From Mytilus edulis (lineage: Eukaryota > Mollusca > Bivalvia > Mytilida > Mytilidae), in contig NC_092346.1 in the NCBI RefSeq assembly GCF_963676685.1, forward strand, positions 44,947,289 through 45,011,288: a stretch of 64,000 nucleotides of DNA, written 5' to 3'. A model generated the notes under the pieces. That model made no database searches. It was not told the origin of the DNA and saw only the letters and a list, made by a program, of their open reading frames with translations. Made by a program: the position numbers and the translations under genes. Each line of letters starts with the position of its first letter. The stretch's first letter is position 1. Positions 1 to 19,148 of the stretch are shown here, in pieces.

Positions 1-1770
1 TGTTTGTATTTGTGTATACTTGACCGACATGGGTGTATTTTGCAAATAACAATTATTATAATGTGCATTTTTATATCATTTACTGCATGAATTTAGTATA
101 AACAGGGACAAGTCTAAATAGAAATGAATTTGAGCTACTGTTTGCCGGAAGATGTTTGAATGATTTGTTAAAGATAGTACGAATCAGTACGCATACTGAC
201 TGGTATGATCATCGTCATTAGTATTGACAATCACCCCTCTTGGATCATTCACCTCTTGTCACGTAACTATTTTACATGTTGTTGTTGTTTTTTAACGTAC
301 GATGATCACAGTAGCGGTAAAATCTCGTTATACTATTTTTCAACTTGGATTTTGATCAGTTTAAAGGACTATCATTCATAAATATGGAAATTTGATTTAA
401 AGTATAAAGTTAATTCACGTCATCTATAGATATTTATGGTTATGTACATGTAAATCATAAATCATAATTGACTTATGTCTTTTTCCAAACCTGTTTATCG
501 AAATAATGATGATCTTGTGACGAACAATATTTTCTTTGTTGTGGCCACGCTCCCACCACAAACAACAATTGGAATATGTATTCCCTAAATTGTACAATAA
601 CACAGTGAACAACTGTATAATGAAAAAACGAAAAAAAGGCACATAAAATCCATACAAGCATTTTACACAACCAAAAGCCAAGGAAACACACTTTATTGTT
701 GTTCTCTATCTTGGGGAAAAGGAGGTCAAAAGACAACTTTTAGTATTGTAATGGAAAAGACAAATATTATATGATTGAATGAGGGTCTGGATGTGGAATA
801 GATAATAATGGGCAAAAAGTGCAGAATTAAGAGCACAGGAAATGAAACAAATACAGAAAATAGGACTTTAAAATACAGAGTAGAATGGCTTGCCAAAATA
901 TAAAGAATAATGACATAAAAAAACCTAAAGAATACAGAAACAAAAAAAACCCTTTCAGACCGTCGTATTATAGGCACAGGCCGCTGAATTGTCTCAGAAT
1001 TTCTCAGTCCCCCCATTATACCTTAATGTGTTATATAAAGGTATAAAGGGAAGAAAATCTGAGACAAGTGCCTGTGATTGTAGGCTATTAGTTCATAACA
1101 CAAAACCTCTCAACTCAGAAAACTCAAATAAAAGAAAAGGCGCTTAGGATACGGTGTTGCCGTCTTACGTATTCAAATAAGGAAATGTGGTATTATTGCA
1201 CAAGAAACAATTACCAAGCAAAAATCAAATGATTAGAATACCGGAACAACTGCGATCAGACTGCAACTGTGACGTATAATTGTCCAATCTAACAGTAGTT
1301 CTTTGAAAACTTTTATAAACAATGCTAACATGACCTGTTCATATTGGGACAAAAACCCTATACCCTTCATTTAGCCAGGAACAACTGTTTGATATTTGTT
1401 CCAGTAGAAATATAGATATTTTAAACGAATGTCTAGGCCAGATGGGATGACAGAATAGAGAATAAGTGCAGGTGGGATAAATTAAGAATAAATAAAAATA
1501 AGCAAAAAATAAAATAGATCAAGAATATAACAACGGGATGCTGAAATATAGAGAAAAGACAATACTAGTAATGGTAATGTTAAAAAATAAATAAAATAGA
1601 GAAAAGACAATACTAGTAATGGTAATATTACAACAATGAATAAAAATAGAGAAAAGTGGTAAATTACTAGTACGGTAAGTTATTACTTAAAACCATCCAA
1701 ACCAATATATAATTATATAGAGATCTATAGAAACATCTGTTCCATGATAGATTATGAGCAAAAGTTAGCA
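1..1770. other. Gene-free AT-rich flank
   Basis: No coding region can be supported here. Reading frames of up to 96 codons on the minus strand (424-1016) have low-complexity, Phe/Ile-rich translations typical of AT-rich noncoding DNA and match no family I know. A weak tandem duplication (about 48-50 bp, 2-3 copies, containing AGAGAAAAGACAATACTAGT) lies at about 1545-1660. The segment could hold upstream regulatory DNA or 5' exons of the CCDC32 homologue, but I found none. Confidence 0.5.
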
Positions 1771-1946
1771 AGCAGTGGCGGATCCAGAAATTTTCATAAA
1801 TGGGGGCCCACTGACTGCCTATTAAAGAGGGGCCCCGCTCCGGACACGCTTCAGTGATTCCCTATATAAGCAACCAAATTTTTCCAAGATTAGGGGGCTG
1901 AGCCCCCTGCCCCCCCCCCCCCCCCCCCCCTAAATCCGCCTCTGGC
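1771..1946. mobile_element. hAT-like MITE, CAGTGGCGGATCC family, copy 1
   Basis: The element begins CAGTGGCGGATCCAG and ends in the near-complement TAAATCCGCCTCTG, with G/C homopolymer runs (GGGGGCCC, a run of about 20 C) inside. Related copies lie at 9446-9550, 45386-45525 (inverted) and 55783-55933, and share inner sequence such as GATTCCCTATATA. Terminal CAG..CTG inverted repeats with GGCGGATCC suggest hAT-type ends. Flanking target duplications are not clean, so the superfamily is an inference. Confidence 0.6.
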
Positions 1947-2079
1947 CAAGAACAGTCTTATCTTAGTTTCAGGTTGAAAACACATTTGCACATGAAATGG
2001 ATTATTTTTGTTCACTCAATGGCAAAAGGGAAATAACCATTTGTGAAAATTTCAATGTTTATATTAATGTTATTTATTT

Positions 2080-2088
2080 ACTTCCGGT
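2080..2088 (+). promoter_or_regulatory. ETS-type motif at the CCDC32 start
   Basis: ACTTCCGGT lies 15 bp upstream of the proposed CCDC32 start codon (2104). This is the consensus bound by ETS/GABP factors and is common at TATA-less housekeeping promoters in animals. It supports a transcription start close to 2090 and a very short 5' UTR. The same octamer also occurs in the repeat arms at 18091-22435, so a chance or repeat-derived match is possible. Confidence 0.4.
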
Positions 2089-2103
2089 AACAAGAATATT
2101 ATT

Positions 2104-5100
2104 ATGAAGAGCACAGGACATAAATTAGAAAATGGACCCCCAGTTGAACCGTTACATGATCTTATCAGTTCAGAGCGGTACATAGACTCTTTAGGTATGT
2201 TAAAAATGTAATTTTCACTTTATATTTTCTGAAGATTACCGTCAAGTCAAGGCATGTAATATTCGCCGCTGTGCGTTAACATCTGACCTATTTCTTATCT
2301 TTATTTATGATGATTCTGCATGTACTCTCAATTGATATACTCACACCTTTATTCATGCTGATTAATCGTGTACTGTAGAATAATATTATATTTATGTCTC
2401 TATTCATGCTTACTATGTAGTTGGGGCGGTAGAATGATCTCAGTTTTCTGTCAGATCTTTAATACTGCTGATCAATATTAAAATGTTAAAATTAAAGGAT
2501 GTGGTTTTATTATTCATGAGACAATTATACACCAGATTTAAAATGAAGAAGATATAACAATTATAGGTCGGCGTACAGTCAGTTTATCTGAAATGATTTA
2601 TTCATGTATTTTTAAAAGTGATTCAGATATGAGATATTCAGTTAGAGAGGCTCGGGGATTTGGATTGTTATTATTTGATCTATATTGTAAAAGATTGTTG
2701 TTTTCTCAACGTCCAGTGGGAAATATGTCATGCATTTTGATCTCATGCATATTTGCTGTACTCCGGTCAATCCTTAAGGTATACGATAAAATTGAGAATG
2801 GAAATGGGGAATGTGCCAAAGAGACAACAACCCGACCATAGAACAGACAACAGCAGAAGGTCACCAATAGGTCTTCAATGCAACGAGAAATTCTCGCACC
2901 CGGAGGCGTCCTTCAGCTGACCCCTAAACAAATATATACTGGTTCAGTGATAATGAAGTTTATGCGTATACAATAGAAGTATTAATTTTCTTAATCTTAT
3001 TTTTAATCATAGGTAAGCAAAATCATTTTGGTTTGTTTGTGAAAAACGTTCTTCTTGGGCTTCTTACTCAGTTTTTAGTTTTCTACATTGTGTGTTGTGT
3101 ACTCAGGCTGTTGTTTGTCTTTTGATCATTTTTCAAGTCGTTTTTTTGCCATGTAGCATTGTCAGTTGTGTACTCAGGCTGTCGTTTGTCTTTTGATTAT
3201 TTTTCAAGTCGTTTTTGCCATATATAGCATTGTCAGTTTCAGTTTGAAAAAAAAAACTTTGAATATCCCTTTTGTATCTTTAGCCTCTTCTTCATTTTGC
3301 TTCTTGTTATTGACACTGAAACTTAAACTTCATTTTATTATTCCATCAGTAATCAATTTAAGTTTTACGTTTTTCTCTGAAATAAGTCCTAATCCGAAGT
3401 AGGTATTCATGATAGGCCAATGATAGTTGGTGTTTTTGTTGTTTAAAGGAGTGTGAAAACATAATATACTGTATAAACTATAATACAATTCATCTAGTAC
3501 ATGTACATTCAGAATCGAATATTAACAATTAGTAATAAATGTAATAATTTATACAATTGTATTAACAACTACAAACTAGAACGATATTGATGCATGTGAC
3601 TGCATTGTAAGTAACAGCTGATCTATACATGGCATGTCAACATGGCTGGCCATGTACAGAGTTAAAACCCTAGATGAAATCAAAAAGCATCAACCGAATA
3701 ATGAAAGCTATGTTTTACATAGGCTATTTAATCAAGGTGTCTAGGGTGCTGGGAACAATGCAAGTGGGGTTGTCATAGTGTCACAGAAGCATGGTTTCTA
3801 ATCTAGAGACAAAAATGTGCTACCGCCAATATGCATATCCTATATTCTTAGGTTTTGTTAAGACTTCGGTTTCTTAGAAAAAATGTATATTCGGTCGACA
3901 CTATTTAATTCCTGTATATTAATTATTCCCTTGAGTAGCCTTTAATGTTCGAATAAAATATGATGCATGATCATGCCTTACGTTTTAGGCTCCAGTGCAT
4001 GGTCAATGTATCTGTGCATTAAATACGTTGAGCAGTAGCAGCTTACCCTTTTGAGCACTCGAGGTCACCTCCGGGTTTTTAAGTGAAGTTCGTGATGCTC
4101 TGTCTTTAGTTTTCTCAGTCGTGTTTTGTAAACTTTAATGTTTCTGTGTCTTTTGGTCGTATTTCGTTTATTATATAGCGGTGTCAGCTTTCTGGCTTCT
4201 CAGTTAGTACGTCCATTTGTTATCTGTTTTATGTCATAGCATTATCAGCTTTCTGGCTTCTCAGTTAGTACGTCCCTTTGTTATCTGTTTTATGTCATAG
4301 CATTGTCAGCTTTCTGGCTTCTCAGTTAGTACGTCCCTTTGTTATCTGTTTTATGTCATAGCATTGTCAGCTTTCTGGCTTCTCAGTTAGTACGTCCCTT
4401 TGTTATCTGTTTTATGTCATAGCATTGTCAGCTTTCTGGCTTCTCAGTTAGTACGTCCCTTTGTTATCTGTTTTATGTCATAGCATTGTCAGCTTTCTGG
4501 CTTCTCAGTTAGTACGTCCCTTTGTTATCTGTTTTATGTCATAGCATTGTCAGCTTTCTGGCTTCTCAGTTAGTACGTCCCTTTGTTATCTGTTTTATGT
4601 CATAGCATTGTCAGCTTTCTGGCTTCTCAGTTAGTACGTCCCTTTGTTATCTGTTTTATGTCATAGCATTGTCAGCTTTCTGGCTTCTCAGTTAGTACGT
4701 CCCTTTGTTATCTGTTTTATGTCATAGCATTGTCAGCTTTCTGGCTTCTCAGTTAGTACGTCCCTTTGTTATCTGTTTTATGTCATAGCATTGTCAGCTT
4801 TCTGGCTTCTCAGTTAGTACGTCCCTTTGTTATCTGTTTTATGTCATAGCATTGTCAGCTTTCTGGCTTCTCAGTTAGTACGTCCCTTTGTTATCTGTTT
4901 TATGTCATAGCATTGTCAGCTTTCTGGCTTCTCAGTTAGTACGTCCCTTTGTTATCTTACGCCTTTCTTTCAAACTAGGTATGATTATTTCTAATTATAT
5001 TTGACAGTCTACAGTGTTAAGAATGAAGAGATGTTGATTTTTGGAAAGTAGCTTATGCCATTTTGTAATGTAGCCTTGTCTTCTTTTTTTGCTTTCCAGT

Positions 5101-5809
5101 GGGATGGATAAGTGCTTAGATAAAAATTTCAAATAGCTGGTCAACATTATATTTAGTCAAATCCCTTATCCTGATTACATAAGTATTATATTGGTAACTA
5201 TAGTATGTGCAGGTTTTGTAGTTGTTAAACTTTTACAATAGTTTGTCAGACACAGCTTCATGCTAAGGGTCCGCAGCCTACATGTAGTAAATATCACATA
5301 TTTTTATTGTTATGTATTATCGTATTGAAACCGTTTTCTTCATCATTTTTTTTCAACTTATTTTGCACTTTTGGTCAATATTTCTCTATTCTGTAAATCC
5401 ATGTAGACCCTCATCCATGGTCATTTGCATACTTTTATACTGGTCAGCACTTTTTTATCGATTTATTTATTCATGCTCGTTTAGCCATAACATACGCAAT
5501 GGACCTGTTTCCTCATTTTCTTGTTTTTGTTCTCTAGAGAGACGACTTAACAAAGTTAAAGGAAATCAGACAAAGGAGCCAACTGCCAAAGAAATGCTTT
5601 CAGCTCTCGAAAAAACGAAAGAAGGCCAAATGCATCAGTTATTGGAAAGAAATACTCAACATTCATCTTCACAAGATCCATGTTTAGATGGTGCAGTGGT
5701 TAATAAAACGCATACTGGAAAACAACAGAACTTAGAAGAAATAGTAGCTCTTATTTATCAAGATGCTTTATCGAAAGACAAAGAAGAAACCGAAACAGAC
5801 AAAGGATGA
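2104..5809 (+). CDS. CCDC32: CCDC32 homologue (AP-2 assembly/endocytosis factor), 2 exons
   Basis: Exons are 2104-2194 and 5538-5809, giving 120 aa. The donor is G|GTATGT and the acceptor TTCTCTAG; the split codon gives Glu31. The junction reads YIDSLERRLNKVKG and is followed by TAKEMLSALEKTKEGQMHQL. This matches from memory the central helix of vertebrate CCDC32 (YLASLEKKLRRIKG...SKDMLRTLAQAKKE), including its PPVEP/PAVKP lead-in. Human CCDC32 is about 185 aa, so this protein is shorter at both ends. The family is known to assist AP-2 adaptor assembly and clathrin-mediated endocytosis in the cytosol. The tail is acidic (KDKEETETDKG). The start at 2104 is the first ATG of the frame and lies just after an ETS motif; an unseen upstream exon cannot be excluded. 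The 3.3-kb intron holds a 61-bp tandem array. The gene converges on GALM, with the stops about 430 bp apart. Confidence 0.82.
2785..2955 (-). repeat. Dispersed repeat family B, fragment
   Basis: This fragment runs from AAAATTGAGAATGGAAATGG to TTCAGTGATAATGAA. Near-identical sequence occurs at 23641-23966 (opposite orientation) and 60004-60334, with a decayed copy at 41595-41900. It lies in the CCDC32 intron. I recall this as a frequent mussel repeat but cannot name its class. Confidence 0.7.
3040..3245 (+). repeat. Dispersed TTTAGTTTTCT repeat with internal duplication
   Basis: Two direct copies of a segment (TGTGTACTCAGGCTG.TGTTTGTCTTTTGAT...GCATTGTCAG) lie side by side. The same element type recurs at 4088-4190, 14440-14610 and 41040-41311, recognised by CTCAGT.TTTAGTTTTCT, GTTTGTCTTTT and CAT(G)GC.TTGTCAGTTT. 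It is noncoding and lies inside the CCDC32 intron. Confidence 0.6.
4187..4957 (+). repeat. 61-bp tandem array, about 13 copies
   Basis: The phrase CAGTTAGTACGTCC recurs at 4201, 4262, 4323 and so on to 4933, a rigid 61-bp period in 13 copies. The first copies differ at a few bases and the rest are almost identical, so expansion was recent. The unit (GCATTGTCAGCTTTCTGG...TTTTATGTCATA) is the 3' part of the dispersed element that begins at about 4088, so the array grew out of a transposable-element copy. It lies in the CCDC32 intron. Confidence 0.95.
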
Positions 5810-5917
5810 TACTTTGGCCTTCGTGTATTTTTTCAATGGTTCATTTTAGGATAAATATGATAAATGATTATGTATGAACGTGACAAGGTAGAAATGTGAA
5901 CTTCATGTCGGAAGGTC

Positions 5918-5923
5918 AATAAA
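5918..5923 (+). terminator. CCDC32 polyadenylation signal
   Basis: A canonical AATAAA lies 109 nt after the CCDC32 stop codon and is followed by a T-rich stretch at 5940-5952. It is the first such hexamer after the stop. Confidence 0.65.
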
Positions 5924-6026
5924 ATTGTAAAAAATAGTGTTGTTTTTTTTTACTTGACAGTGTCGTTTACATCATCATTTTATCGGATCCCACAAAGCTT
6001 AATATTTAAAAGAAATATCAAAAGAA

Positions 6027-6032
6027 TTTAAT
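6027..6032 (-). terminator. Possible GALM polyadenylation signal (ATTAAA)
   Basis: On the minus strand an ATTAAA variant hexamer lies about 211 nt beyond the GALM stop (6243). No AATAAA occurs between the two convergent stops on this strand. If used, the GALM and CCDC32 3' ends would be roughly 100 bp apart. Confidence 0.3.
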
Positions 6033-6242
6033 TCATACAAATTGTTACACATTTTCATTAATACCCACACTTTTAGTATAAGTAAAGTCATATAACCCAA
6101 CAAATAGACTGCATAGTAAATCTCCATCTTTTTTAAAGCATTCAATAACATGTTTAAGCTATCATTTCTGGGTCTGACAGCTACTGAGTCGTAATGCTCA
6201 AAACATTTGTGTCATTTTCTGTTATTTTTTCATCTATACTCC

Positions 6243-13374
<7,132 letters not shown>

Positions 13375-15400
13375 TATAATCTATATATTAAATATTTTTC
13401 TAGCGTGCTTCAAAATTCACTTAAAAGTATAAATACGGCGGTTTTAAAGTCGAGTTAGTCAACCATAAACTTAATTCAGGCGTCTATTATAAAGAACACA
13501 ATGAATACGACACTGCCTCCAAGTTGTAAAATTTATACACCCTATTATTAGTATAGATTAATTCAGTATGCAGTATCACAAATATGTAAGAGTTGTAAAA
13601 ATTTGATTAGCATAAGCAAGTACAAGCTGTTTATGGCCCACCTTGATATGTAATCTAGATATCCAGTTCAAAAAGTATTAGTTATCTAGTTCAAAAAGTA
13701 TTTTCAATTTATCAAGTTCTGTTTACTCTCCTGACAAACATGAACACGATGTGTGAACATTAAACATGCAATTAATTATTTTGTTATTTTTGTTTGACAT
13801 CCTTTACACTGAAGTTGTGTTGCTTTTAAACTTTTTCGGTTTCACTCTACGGTCTAATAAACGAAAAGATACCAAATACGGTGTTAGAATGCTGCATGTA
13901 AAAAAATCATAAACATGACAGTGCCAGTAATATCGGTCTTCCTATTGAGATCCTTGATTTCTGTTTATCAGAATTTGAACAATTTAAATTATTTTTTTAT
14001 ACGCTACACTAAATTTGTCAACATTGTTTTAGAGGTCTTTCAAATTATACCCGATATCATGATTCTTTCGTCATACGTTGCGGACTGTTTACATGTTTTA
14101 CAGAAGGAATTTTGTTGAATTTTGCACTGAAATAAACAACTACCGTACGATTCATAGATGCAATAACTATAAATTCATAAATTATCTTTGTTGGTATAGA
14201 CTTTCACGGTTCAATGGAGATACAATTTATGTTTCGAGGATTATCTTATTTCATGTTCGTCATCTACTTCTATCAAAGCAAATGAAAGTTATTCGCTAAG
14301 AATTTACATCTCGTTATGGTTTTCCACCCACACATAAATGTTGCCATATATATCATGAACTCGAACATCAGTCTCTTTTCGTCTAGAAAAGGGTGAAATT
14401 TGGTAGCACGCGAATATTATGAGATCATCCCAGTTTTTGGTGGGGTTCGTGTCGCTTAGTCTTTAGTTTTCTATGTTGTGTCTTCTGTACTATTATTTGT
14501 CTGTTTGTCTTTTTAATTTTAGCCATGGCGTTGTCAGTTTATTTTCAATCTATGAGTTTGACTTTCCCCCTGGTATCTGTCGTCCCTCTTTTAAGGAACA
14601 TGCATGCAATACTATGTGTCAAAAAGTTAAGAGTATCAGAAAAGTGGAATTCTTTTCATAATAAAACCACCCGAATCAGTAAGAGTTTTTGTGTATATGC
14701 CACAGAAATCTAAAGCATATCACAATCAAACTGATGAAAACAGGTGATCTGCTGAACTCCTGTAAAGAGTTTTTGCCTTGGGAGTTGAAACAATTTAACG
14801 AAAAAAATTGTTATTTATCATGTCAGTACTTTCAGACTACTGAGCAAATGAAACCCTAAGGGACTGAGCAGCAGTATCGACCCTTTGCTGTAAAAACCAG
14901 AAAACAACGATTGATTAATTGCATGGGTCCGAAGGGTTTTCTAAATTTACCTGCATCAGGAATTCGAATGCTCAAATCCGAATATCTTTAATCTAGGGGT
15001 GTATAAGAACTGAAATAGTTGAAGAGCTTTATGACTAAAAAAGACAATTTAAGGAAGGTTTGTTATAGATTAATTTTATCATGGTCAGTGCCGAATAACC
15101 AACTACTGAGCTAATGATAGACTCGTGATACCTCGGGGATTGATAGTATCGACTAAAACGGTTGGAACTTGAATGTGAAAACATTGAACACTTTGTAAAG
15201 TTTATATACATGCGTTCGAAGTACTTTTCTGAATCACGGTCTACCTTCACCGGGAATTCGAACGCTTAAAGCCGATTATTTGAAAGCCAAGGATGTATAA
15301 GAACCGTAACTTTAAAAGAGCCACTTCTACTTCTACTTCTACTTTGTAGTGACCGCCTTCAACACGTTGAAGTTAATGTCACTTGTACTACGCATTGCTT
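13375..15400. other. GALM upstream region, no gene seen
   Basis: This is the first 2 kb upstream of the GALM start. I see no TATA-proximal or ETS signal convincing enough to call a promoter. A dispersed TTTAGTTTTCT element occupies 14440-14610 and a short TTCTAC microsatellite lies at about 15325-15345. The open frames of 60-73 codons are shadows of AT-rich DNA. Confidence 0.45.
14440..14610 (+). repeat. Dispersed TTTAGTTTTCT repeat, best single copy
   Basis: Contains, in order, GGGGTTCGTGTCGCTTAGTC, TTTAGTTTTCTATGTTGTG, GTCTGTTTGTCTTTT, AGCCATGGCGTTGTCAGTTT, GAGTTTGACTTTCCCCC and GTATCTGTCGTCCCTCTTTT. I remember this consensus as very common in mussel genomes. It is the likely parent of the arrays at 4187 and 41065. 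Confidence 0.65.
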
Positions 15401-15408
15401 TGTGGAGA

Positions 15409-16895
15409 CGTATATGAGGGGGGGCAAGGGGGGTCCCAATAACAGCAAAACAGCAAATTGATTTGGCTTATAACAGATAACAAGGAATTAAAATGGACAA
15501 AAACAGATAACAGTAAATGAGATATTAAAATAAGTCGGGTCATTGACAGATCCAGTATTTCTTATTACGGGTATAAATTCTTTGTAATGAATTCCCTTTT
15601 CTATGAACATGTTCTTAAAATTATGTATCTAGAATGTGTTTACTACTCAGTATATTTTTATACGCTCGTTTACGGGACGTAAATATGGAATACTGTTGTC
15701 CGCGCGTCTGTCGTCAACATGTCAAACATTAACTTCAACACTCTTTAACCAATTTGCATAAAACTTTGGAAAAATGTTTATATCTATTGACGTGAGCTCC
15801 CCTTGGTTTTTTTTTTTTTTTTATAAATTCAGATTTAAAGTTTTTGAGTAATGGGATTTTATTTAATAAAAATGTTTTTTTTTTCAGTTTTCTGATCATA
15901 TATCAAAAATCCTTTCACAAATTTGCACGGAATTTTGGTGAATTGTTTAATGTATTGACATGAGCTCCCTTTCTATTTTTATAAATTTTAGATTTTACGT
16001 TATAGCTATTGTTGTAAGCGCCCTTTCTATTTTCATTAATTTTAGATTTTATGTTATTGAGTTGAGGGGTTCTATTCATTAAAAAAGGGTTTTTTTCCCA
16101 GTTTTCGGACAATAACTCAAAAATCTTTTCAGCAGTTCTCATGAAACTTTGGTGTATTGTTTATATATATTAATATATATAGTAGGGGAACAATTGCTTG
16201 AAGACAAAACAAATCTTTGTTTGTAATGAGCTATGCGCAGCTTCGGAACCCAGTACATGGTTGGAACTTTCATTGTACAATGTGTTTGGTTCTGCTTGAA
16301 AAGAATAACAGAGCTGAGTCAATGTACCATATTATATAAAAGGTTAACTGTTTGTAAAGACCTAGTCCTTAATTGAGATGCTTGTCAGATATTCCTGCCC
16401 ATATGTTTTCCTTTTTGTCATATTAAGAATTGTTCTAATTTAATATGTTGGTACGGGAACCAAGGAACATTATCCTCATACAAAAAAATAAGATAATTCT
16501 AAATACATGTTCCAAAAAATGGAATTTATTAATGTGAAAGGATATACTGGAATTGCCCTGGACCTCACTTCTGTGATGGGTATATGTTAATGGAATCCTT
16601 CTCCGAATACGGGACCAACTTATCAGTAGTGGTAGACCCTAATGTCAAATGATCTTCAATTTCTACCGAAAATTTGCTGTAAAAAAATGCTAACATTCCA
16701 ATTTTCAATAACAGTTAACAACAAATACATTATCACAATAACAGATAACAAAAAAAGTAAAAACCCAATAACAGCTAACAAAGAATAAGATAATAACAGC
16801 TAACAGCAAATATATTTTCAGAATAACAGATAACAAAGAATTAAATTGCCCCATAACAGCATAACAGTTACACCCCTTGCCCCCCCTCGTATATA
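15409..16895. mobile_element. 1.5-kb inverted-repeat element with ACAGATAACA subrepeats
   Basis: The left end CGTATATGAGGGGGGGCAAG is the near-complement of the right end CTTGCCCCCCCTCGTATATA. Just inside both ends are clusters of AATAACAG.TAACA (15430-15520 and 16705-16875). The middle contains another known-looking repeat starting ATACGCTCGTTTACGGGACG (15660). No transposase is visible, so this is a non-autonomous element, possibly with a nested second one. Confidence 0.65.
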
Positions 16896-17339
16896 TATAC
16901 AGTGAAAAATTTAACATTTTTATTATTAAAAACAAATATTGATAATATATAGATTCCACAACTGCAACAAGAGTGAAGAAATATCGTAATACACGAGTTT
17001 CAGTGATGGAATCTGCCCAGGTTTCTCTTATGATTTTTATCCTTCCTTTTAAAAAAAGACTCTATATAGAGTCGCTCATAACAATACCCAGAGGAAGGCT
17101 GTTCCAGTTTTTAGTCGTTCGTGGAAAGAATGATATCGATTGCAGGATGGAGCTGATATAAGAGTGCTATGACATGAACATCCGTGAGTCTATATTCGTC
17201 CAAACTCAAAATACAGACCGGCTTTAAGAAAACAGTGCGAGTGAAGCATAAAAAGAACAAACTCAAATGTGTATTCATCGATTTACGCTTTTCATATTTG
17301 CTGGTGGAAGAGTATAAAACAAATTGACTAGATAAGTTT

Positions 17340-17372
17340 AACCAAGGAGGTTATATTATAACCTCCTTGGTT
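17340..17372. repeat. Perfect 16-bp palindrome
   Basis: AACCAAGGAGGTTATA is followed after one base by its exact reverse complement. This is a near-perfect cruciform or hairpin in intergenic DNA, probably the remnant of a small foldback element. Confidence 0.85.
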
Positions 17373-17796
17373 TAACATATTTTTTTAACTAGATATATCA
17401 AGGTTGGCCACTGATAAACAGCTTAAATGAATCTTAAGATTTTTAAATGTCTGTAAACAACTCTATAATTATATGTATACATAATAATGATGTATAGGGG
17501 TCCTTGATTCCCACTTCTGTTATCCAACTCCCACATCCCTCCCCTACTACTTCCATTTAACTTGACATGCCAAGAAATCCTAGCTAAAAATTCCGGTGGA
17601 CCTCCTACGGCACCCATTAGTAGATACAGATTTAATTTCATTGATCTTCATTCAACAAATTAATTTATGACCTTCATGTACGTCTCGCTAAGAACACGAC
17701 CATATACCAAATGGTCAATATTAATCATCCATGTAATTTGCTCTATGGGATATTTGCAAAATTTCAACGGAGGCAATTTCTTGGCATGGTTACGGG

Positions 17797-17862
17797 ACCG
17801 ATTCCGTTTTGAATTTTCCTTGGAGTTCGGTATTTTTGTTATCATGTTTATTAAGTTTCGCT
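17797..17862 (+). repeat. Dispersed repeat, fragment (GACCGATTCCGTTTTGAA)
   Basis: The phrase TTTTGAATTTTCCTTGGAGT followed by TCGGTATTTTTGTTAT matches a longer copy at 43405-43545 (TTTTTGAATTTTCCTCAGAG, TCAGTATTTTTGGTGAT). It is noncoding. Confidence 0.55.
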
Positions 17863-18830
17863 ACCACCTTACTCCATGACGAAATTCCGTCAAATAATTT
17901 TCCAGAATATACCTCGTGCATGAGTTCTAAAGAAACTACCCTCTTATCCCAGTTCCCGCCCCGGCTTCTCTCCCCTCATTTCTATTTCCCCTTATCCCTC
18001 ATATATACTACATAATGATACTGAATCGACGTTTACTTATAATGTGATGTATAACTTTTATATCAAACACATATATAAGTATACAAATAGTAGTCCGGCG
18101 GCTACAAGCATATTTCAGACGAATTGTGCACATCCTGCTACAAGCATGAAATTTGGCATAGACCTTCCTCAACTATTACTCTTTTATTTCAGATAGGGAG
18201 GCATTTGAAAAAATGTCTCACTTCCGGTATAATCCAAAATGGCGGACTTCATATTTAAATCAGCCCAATATCAAAGGCTAGTATTTGAAAAGGTGTTATT
18301 ATCATGCTACAACCATAATATTTGGTACAAATCTTTGTTTTGTACTACTTTTGGATATATTATATTGTTTAGACGTCTGCAAAAATCTACTTCCGGTAAA
18401 TTCCAACATGGCGGACATTGTACTAAAATAAGCTTATTTTTTGGGAGGGTAATTGAAAATGTGTTTAAACGTATTGCTACTATCATTACATTGTGCAGGA
18501 ACCTTTCTTTGGTGCTTCTAATAGACAATGTAAAAAAAAAATCTGTCTTTAAAACCCCCTCTTTCCGGTAATATTCAAAATGGCGGACATTGAAATATCA
18601 ATTCATTATTTGAATATTCAAGAAAATGTTGTTTTTTGTGCTGGTCATTAATATTTTGGCTTTGAGTTATCCTCAAAACCCCTAATTCTATTCTGTTGTA
18701 AATGTTTAAATACAAAGTTGACACTTCCTAGAAAAAATTTCAAAGATGAGTACTCAATCCATTTCTTCGATGTAGAGTTTTGGATAGATTGATTAAAAAA
18801 AAAAATCAGTATAATACTAAAACATTTTTA

Positions 18831-19140
18831 AAACAAGAATGTGTCCTCAGTACACGAATGCCCCACTCGCACTATCATTTTCCATGTTCAGTGGACCGTG
18901 AAATTGGGGTAAAAACTCTAATTTGGCATTAAAATTAGAAAGATCATATCATAGGGGACATGTGTACTAAGTTTGAAGTCGATTGGACTTAAACTTCATC
19001 AAAAACTACCTTGACCAAAAACTTTAACCTGAAGCGGGACAGACGGACGGACAGACGGACGGAAGAACGAACAGACGGACGGACGGACGGACGCACAGAC
19101 CAGAAAACATAATGCCCCTCTACTATCGTAGGTGGGGCAT
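18831..19140 (+). repeat. Dispersed repeat family A, full copy
   Basis: Runs from AACAAGAATGTGTCCTCAGT to ATCGTAGGTGGGGCATAA. It contains ATGCCCCAC near its start and the complementary GTGGGGCAT at its end, plus an (ACGG)n-like tail (GACGGACGGACAGACGGAC) before the end. It is nearly identical to the copy at 56183-56460, which is split by an hAT insertion. It has no coding capacity. Confidence 0.85.
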
Positions 19141-19148
19141 AATTACTA

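Noticed and set aside
424-1016. Three overlapping minus-strand frames of 85-96 codons
   Set aside because: The translations are low-complexity Phe/Ile/Val-rich, with no splice partners, no family resemblance and heavy mutual overlap.
2593-2841. Plus-strand open frame of 82 codons in the CCDC32 intron
   Set aside because: It runs into family B repeat sequence in a different frame from the other copies, and the CCDC32 exon junction is contiguous without it.
4187-4957. Minisatellite as CRISPR array or coding repeat
   Set aside because: The 61-bp period is contiguous with no spacers, is not a multiple of three, and lies in an intron derived from a dispersed repeat.
18239-18571. Plus-strand open frame of 110 codons starting ATGGCGGAC
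   Set aside because: The ATGGCGGAC start is the repeated motif of the inverted-repeat arm, and the other arm copies have stops; not a conserved protein.
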